64,000 bases of DNA from NCBI RefSeq assembly GCF_000972785.3, contig NZ_CP011253.3, positions 2,108,001-2,172,000 on the forward strand. Reading direction: 5' to 3'. A model generated the notes under the pieces. The model was given only the letters and a program-made list of their open reading frames with translations, had not been told where the DNA came from and did no database searches. This document shows, one piece after another, positions 60,427 to 64,000 of the stretch; the first letter of the stretch is position 1; every line of letters starts with the position of its first letter. The translations under genes and the position numbers were made by a program. Origin of the DNA: Pandoraea oxalativorans (lineage in GTDB: Bacteria; Pseudomonadota; Gammaproteobacteria; Burkholderiales; Burkholderiaceae).

Positions 60427-60510
60427 GAAACGAGCCTAAATGGCGTCTAAAATTGGGAAATTCGGCACTACGCTTTTTGCTGTAATCGACTGTTTTGTAA
60501 GAGATTTTCA

Positions 60511-61524
60511 ATGAATTTACCTCCCCGCCGCGTTAGCGTCGCGCCGATGATGGATTGGACGGACAGGCACTGTCGTGTCTTTCACCGTCAGCTTTCGCGA
60601 CACACGTGGCTGTACACCGAGATGGTGACGACCGGTGCGCTGTTGCACGGCCACGTCGCGCGTCATCTCGATTTCGATGCTGTGGAGCATCCCGTCGCGT
60701 TGCAATTGGGCGGGAGCGAGCCGCAGGATCTGGCGCGCGCGGCGAAGTTGGGCGAGCAGTGGGGGTACGACGAGATCAACCTGAATTGCGGTTGCCCTTC
60801 GGAGCGCGTACAGCGCGGCGCATTCGGTGCGTGTCTGATGGCTGAGCCGACATTGGTCGCGGATTGCGTGAAGGCAATGCGCGACGTGGTGCAAGTGCCG
60901 GTGACGGTCAAGCATCGCATTGGCATTGACGACGTCGAGTCGTTCTCGTTCGTCGAGGACTTCATGGGCAAAATCGCGGAAGCCGGATGCTCGACATTCA
61001 TCGTCCACGCACGTAACGCGATTCTCAAAGGCCTGAGTCCGAAAGAGAACCGCGAAATTCCCCCGCTGAAGTACGACTATGCCTACCGTCTCAAGCAAGC
61101 GTTCCCGCAGCTTGAAATCCTGATCAACGGTGGCGTCAAAACACTTGATGAAGTCGAACTGCACTTGCAGCACGTCGATGGCGTGATGTTGGGCCGCGAG
61201 GCGTATCACAACCCCTATGTACTGGCTGAGGTCGACGCGCGCTTTTATGGCGACGCGTCGCCGGTGAAGTCGCGTGAAGCAGTGGAAGATGCGTTGATCG
61301 AATACGCGGCGTCGCAAGTGGAGAAGGGGCAGTATCTCGGCGCGATCACGCGTCACGCGCTGGGCTTATATCGTGGCATGCCGGGCGCACGGGGATGGCG
61401 TCGCGTATTGTCGGATCCGAAGCGTTTGAAGGCTGGCGTGAGCGCATTCGAAGAAGCACGCGCTCAGTCGCGTGCAGGTGCATTCTCGGAGCGTGACGAA
61501 GCGCATTCGATCGTTGCTGCGTGA
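60511..61524 (+). CDS. dusA: tRNA-dihydrouridine synthase A
   Basis: FMN enzyme that reduces U20/U20a in tRNAs. 337 residues; N-terminal VSVAPMMDWTDRHCRVFHR, the catalytic Cys in NLNCGCPSERVQ, and HARNAILKGLSPKENREIPP. The gene is intact although its 5' end is a known integration site and an integrase gene lies just upstream. Confidence 0.96.
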   Translation: MNLPPRRVSVAPMMDWTDRHCRVFHRQLSRHTWLYTEMVTTGALLHGHVARHLDFDAVEHPVALQLGGSEPQDLARAAKLGEQWGYDEINLNCGCPSERVQRGAFGACLMAEPTLVADCVKAMRDVVQVPVTVKHRIGIDDVESFSFVEDFMGKIAEAGCSTFIVHARNAILKGLSPKENREIPPLKYDYAYRLKQAFPQLEILINGGVKTLDEVELHLQHVDGVMLGREAYHNPYVLAEVDARFYGDASPVKSREAVEDALIEYAASQVEKGQYLGAITRHALGLYRGMPGARGWRRVLSDPKRLKAGVSAFEEARAQSRAGAFSERDEAHSIVAA

Positions 61525-61639
61525 CATGTGGCGTGTGAATGGCGACGTTCGGTAACGAGCGTTCGCCGCGTGAGATGACGATGTCGCGCATCGATCATGC
61601 ACGTGAGAGAAGAAATATTTCGAAGAAACGAAAAAAGAG

Positions 61640-61669
61640 TTGGCAACGCGATAAAAACGTCGCTATAAT
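61640..61669 (+). promoter_or_regulatory. Promoter of tRNA-His
   Basis: TTGGCA (-35) and a perfect TATAAT (-10, 61664-61669) at an 18-base spacing, 43 bases before the tRNA. Confidence 0.8.
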
Positions 61670-61712
61670 CTTGTTTCTGTTCAGCGAGCAAGTCAAGGCG
61701 CTGATCACGGCG

Positions 61713-61788
61713 GTGGCCGTAGCTCAGTTGGTAGAGTCCTGGATTGTGATTCCAGTCGTCGTGGGTTCGAGTCCCATCGGTCACCCCA
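61713..61788 (+). tRNA. tRNA-His (GTG)
   Basis: A cloverleaf with acceptor GTGGCCG/CGGTCAC, D-loop AGCTCAGTTGGTAGAG, anticodon GTG in CTGGATTGTGATTCCAG, T-loop GTTCGAGTC and encoded CCA. A G at 61712 can form the extra G-1 that pairs with C73, the mark of tRNA-His. Confidence 0.97.
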
Positions 61789-62066
61789 AAATCCCCTTGT
61801 AGTTCAAAGCGTTACGCGCACACTCTTCGTTCCACAAAGCGAAATTCGGAACGAAAATCCCAAATTCGGAATTTATTCGGTAGCCTGCGACCTTCGTTTT
61901 GCGACGATCGTAGCGTCGATGCGTTGTCGACGGGGTCGTGTGTGCTGCGAAATCGTACGCGTCTGCGGCGCGCTGTTCGAGCATCGAAGTGATGGCAGTG
62001 GGGTGGATGTCGAGCCACGAGAAGTATGCCGGATGCTTCGTGAGTTGAAGCGCCAAGTCGGCTATA
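61781..62066 (-). pseudogene. C-terminal remnant of a second phage-type integrase
   Basis: The minus-strand frame has HPTAITSMLEQRAADAYDFA and TTPSTTHRRYDRRKTKVA; the latter is the Tyr-nucleophile box of integrases. Its stop lies inside the tRNA-His 3' end. The rest of the gene was removed when the IS3-family element at 62067 arrived. It marks an island integrated at tRNA-His. Confidence 0.65.
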
Positions 62067-62106
62067 GGGTAATGCCCCCGTTTTCCACGGTCAGCAGAAG
62101 TAGAAA

Positions 62107-62907
62107 CTAAGCGACCATGGCAAGCCGCTGCTTCGGGGTAAAACCGCCCAATGCCATATTCGGGCGCTCGTGATTGTAAATCCACATCCAGTCGGCCGCC
62201 GCTTCGCGAACCTGCTCCAGGTCCTCCCACAGGTACTGCGACAGCCATTCGTATCGCGCAGTCCGGTTGAACCGTTCGATATACGCATTCTGCTGCGGCT
62301 TGCCCGGCTCGATGTATTCCAGCCGGATGCCTTGCTTCTGCGTCCATGTCACGATGGCCGCACTCAAATATTCCGGGCCGTTGTCGCACCGGATGACCTT
62401 CGGCTTGCCTCGCCATTCCATATGCTGCTTCAGCGTGCGAATCACCCGCTCGGATGGCAACGAGAAATCCACCTCGATGCCCAGCGCCTCGCGGTTGAAA
62501 TCATCAATCACGTTCAGCGTCCGGATACTGCGCCCGTCAACCAGTTGGTCATGCATGAAGTCCATCGACCACACTTCATTGATGGCCTCCGGTACCGATA
62601 GCGGCTGCGGCGTTTCGCGCACCAGCCGCTTTTTCGGCTTGATGCGCAGGTTCAGCTCCAGCTCCCGGTAAATCCGGTAAATGCGCTTGTGGTTCCAGCC
62701 GAATCCCTTCACATTACGCAGGTAGAAGTAGCACAGCAGAAAACCCCAGTTGCGATGGCAGCCCGTAATACGCAGTAGCCAGTCGGCAATCTCTTCGTTC
62801 TCCGTGTTCAACTTCGCCGCGTACCGGTAGCACGACTCGCTGATGCCGAGCACCGCGCACGCCACACGAATTGACACGCGCCGCTGTTGCACAACTTGCT
62901 TTGCCAT
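62107..62907 (-). CDS. IS3-family transposase OrfB
   Basis: 266 codons: [20 protein letters not shown] (first Asp), [16 protein letters not shown] (second Asp), [19 protein letters not shown] (Glu) and the [10 protein letters not shown] tail, a complete DDE integrase core. It is produced as a fusion with OrfA by a -1 shift at the A7 run (62935-62941 on the minus strand). Confidence 0.95.
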   Translation of the reverse strand: MAKQVVQQRRVSIRVACAVLGISESCYRYAAKLNTENEEIADWLLRITGCHRNWGFLLCYFYLRNVKGFGWNHKRIYRIYRELELNLRIKPKKRLVRETPQPLSVPEAINEVWSMDFMHDQLVDGRSIRTLNVIDDFNREALGIEVDFSLPSERVIRTLKQHMEWRGKPKVIRCDNGPEYLSAAIVTWTQKQGIRLEYIEPGKPQQNAYIERFNRTARYEWLSQYLWEDLEQVREAAADWMWIYNHERPNMALGGFTPKQRLAMVA

Positions 62908-62927
62908 CTCGCGCCGACGAGATGGCT

Positions 62928-63194
62928 TCAGAACTTTTTTTGCAGGGCCTCCGAGGCAATCTCAGCCTTGAGCTTCTCCTCGATGTACATCTTGCGAAGC
63001 CGGGTATTCTCCGCCTCCAGCTCCTTCATGCGCGACATCATCGACGCGTCCATGCCGCCGTACTTCGAGCGCCACTTATAAAACGTTGCCGAACTGATGC
63101 CCAGTTCTCGGCACAGCTCCGGCACCGCCAGCCCAGCCTCCGCGCGCTTGAGCGCCTCCAGTATCTGGCTGTCCGTGAATCTCGACTTCTTCAT
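62928..63194 (-). CDS. IS3-family transposase OrfA
   Basis: 88 residues with helix-turn-helix ([40 protein letters not shown]) and a leucine-zipper helix. The A7 slippery run just before the stop is the likely frameshift site. Confidence 0.94.
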   Translation of the reverse strand: MKKSRFTDSQILEALKRAEAGLAVPELCRELGISSATFYKWRSKYGGMDASMMSRMKELEAENTRLRKMYIEEKLKAEIASEALQKKF

Positions 63195-63261
63195 CTGCAG
63201 AACTCCCTCTTAACGAGAAAATTCTACTTCTCCTAGCGGTGGATTTCAGGGGGCATTACCC

Positions 63262-63509
63262 ATCCAGCCGCGCCCATCGTGCGGAAGTCCTGCTTCTGTT
63301 TCACCGACCATAGACAAGAACGGATCACCTGGCTGCGCACGACGTTGCGCACTATCACGCTCTGCACGCCATTGTTCCAACATCGAATGCGCAACCCGCA
63401 CCGCGCCGACGCACGCGCTGGCTGGCCGTATCTCAATGGGCTGCAACTCGTCGCCGGACTCCGTGCGGAATGTGGCGACGATAAATCTGGTTGCGCGTGG
63501 GTCTTGCAT
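63262..63509 (-). pseudogene. Small hypothetical island gene, 3' end cut by the IS3-family element
   Basis: MQDPRATRFIVATFRTESGD at 63509 has a strong AGGGAGG Shine-Dalgarno. About 82 codons remain before the IS. It resembles small proteins of integrative elements; I do not recognise the family. Between it and the next gene (63510-63655) nothing is evident. Confidence 0.5.
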
Positions 63510-63655
63510 GGCGGCCTCCCTTGTGGCGCTGGTGAGGGCGGTGAACTAGCATAAATTCTGTATAAGAAAACAGTATTCGTGTCCTTCAATTTGATGATGT
63601 GAAGGCCGGTTGCTGCGTCGTAGAATCTGCGAAAACACAGGCGGGGGGCGATCGA

Positions 63656-64000
63656 ATGCGAGGACTTATCGGGGGGAGCCTATTGGCCGTGTCGACGATT
63701 GCCTTTGGGCAGGGCACCAACTGCGACTGTCAACAAATTGTCGGCACATGCGCTGTGTCAGTGAGCCTCAGTCCTACCGAATCGACGAAAGGAAGTTATG
63801 GGGCGGACATTAAATTCACGTCCAGTGCCCCCATCTGCTCGAAGGTCGACTACTACGTTGACGGGACACCGTATTTCACAATTCTGAGTCAAGGAAACCG
63901 GGGCGAGGACAGGGTTTTCGGACAAAAGCCGATCACTCGCTCAACCGTCAGCGAAATTAGTTGCCGCGTGTGTCGCCGAGTGGATGGAAATGGAGATAAG
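63656..64000 (+). CDS. Secreted cysteine-containing protein, partial
   Basis: The frame is open from the ATG at 63656 to the window end (115 codons, no stop). It starts with a signal peptide (MRGLIGGSLLAVSTIAFGQG) and the mature part has CDCQQIVGTC, then CSK and SCRVCRRVD, so several disulphides are likely. GGCGGGGGGCG precedes the start. The family is not recognised; it may be cargo of the tRNA-His island. Confidence 0.6.
   Translation, partial: MRGLIGGSLLAVSTIAFGQGTNCDCQQIVGTCAVSVSLSPTESTKGSYGADIKFTSSAPICSKVDYYVDGTPYFTILSQGNRGEDRVFGQKPITRSTVSEISCRVCRRVDGNGDK

Larger units (their letters stand above)
62067..63261 (-). mobile_element. IS3-family element near tRNA-His
   Basis: The terminal inverted repeats begin GGGTAATGCCCCC at both ends and share AGAAGTAGAA further in. 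The length is about 1.19 kb. The flanks show no target repeat, consistent with a deletion next to the element. Confidence 0.88.

Noticed and set aside
62072..62416. The part of the integrase-remnant frame upstream of 62066
   Set aside because: It lies inside the IS3-family element and overlaps orfB in another frame; it is not integrase sequence.

Overview
The window looks like a chromosomal segment of a GC-rich betaproteobacterium of the family Burkholderiaceae, probably Pandoraea- or Burkholderia-like. The assignment rests on familiar gene order (ispG-hisS-yfgM-bamB-der-hfq-hflX-hflKC-hisZ-purA; folD next to a FixLJ-type two-component system, then aceE-aceF-lpdA and a phasin gene) and on protein character. 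It was made by reading, not by a database search.

Positions 1-34750 are core chromosome. They carry a long forward housekeeping block (isoprenoid synthesis, tRNA charging, outer-membrane assembly, GTPases, Hfq, HflK/C, histidine and purine synthesis), then prlC, folD and a sensor kinase/response regulator pair on the minus strand. The pyruvate dehydrogenase operon follows, with a proteasome/HslV-like hydrolase gene between aceF and lpdA. After it come a phasin, a deacetylase-family enzyme, a transporter, a nitroreductase, a penicillin-binding endopeptidase and an IclR regulator.

Positions 35035-39193 hold one large accessory gene (helical, hydrophobic centre, heptad-repeat coiled coil) split in frame by an IS256-family element, which itself carries a second copy of the same element. 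Core genes resume at 39295-50760: lactate oxidation lutAB, an amino-acid uptake pair, pyrD, the N-degron transferases bpt and aat, a Nudix hydrolase, initiator tRNA-Met, a GNAT, two drug/metabolite transporters and an AraC regulator.

Positions 51050-60430 are a wrecked integrative element next to dusA. Its tyrosine recombinase is split by an IS256-family element, a second inverted copy lies at 51651-53081, and an IS3-family element between them carries two different IS110-family elements. A four-unit array of palindromes with a 50-bp period lies at 53674-53850. The non-coding leader of one IS110 element contains two short segments matching both halves of its own insertion site, as expected of a bridge (seek) RNA.

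The right end holds dusA, tRNA-His, the tail of a second integrase, another IS3-family element and the start of a second island that leaves the window.
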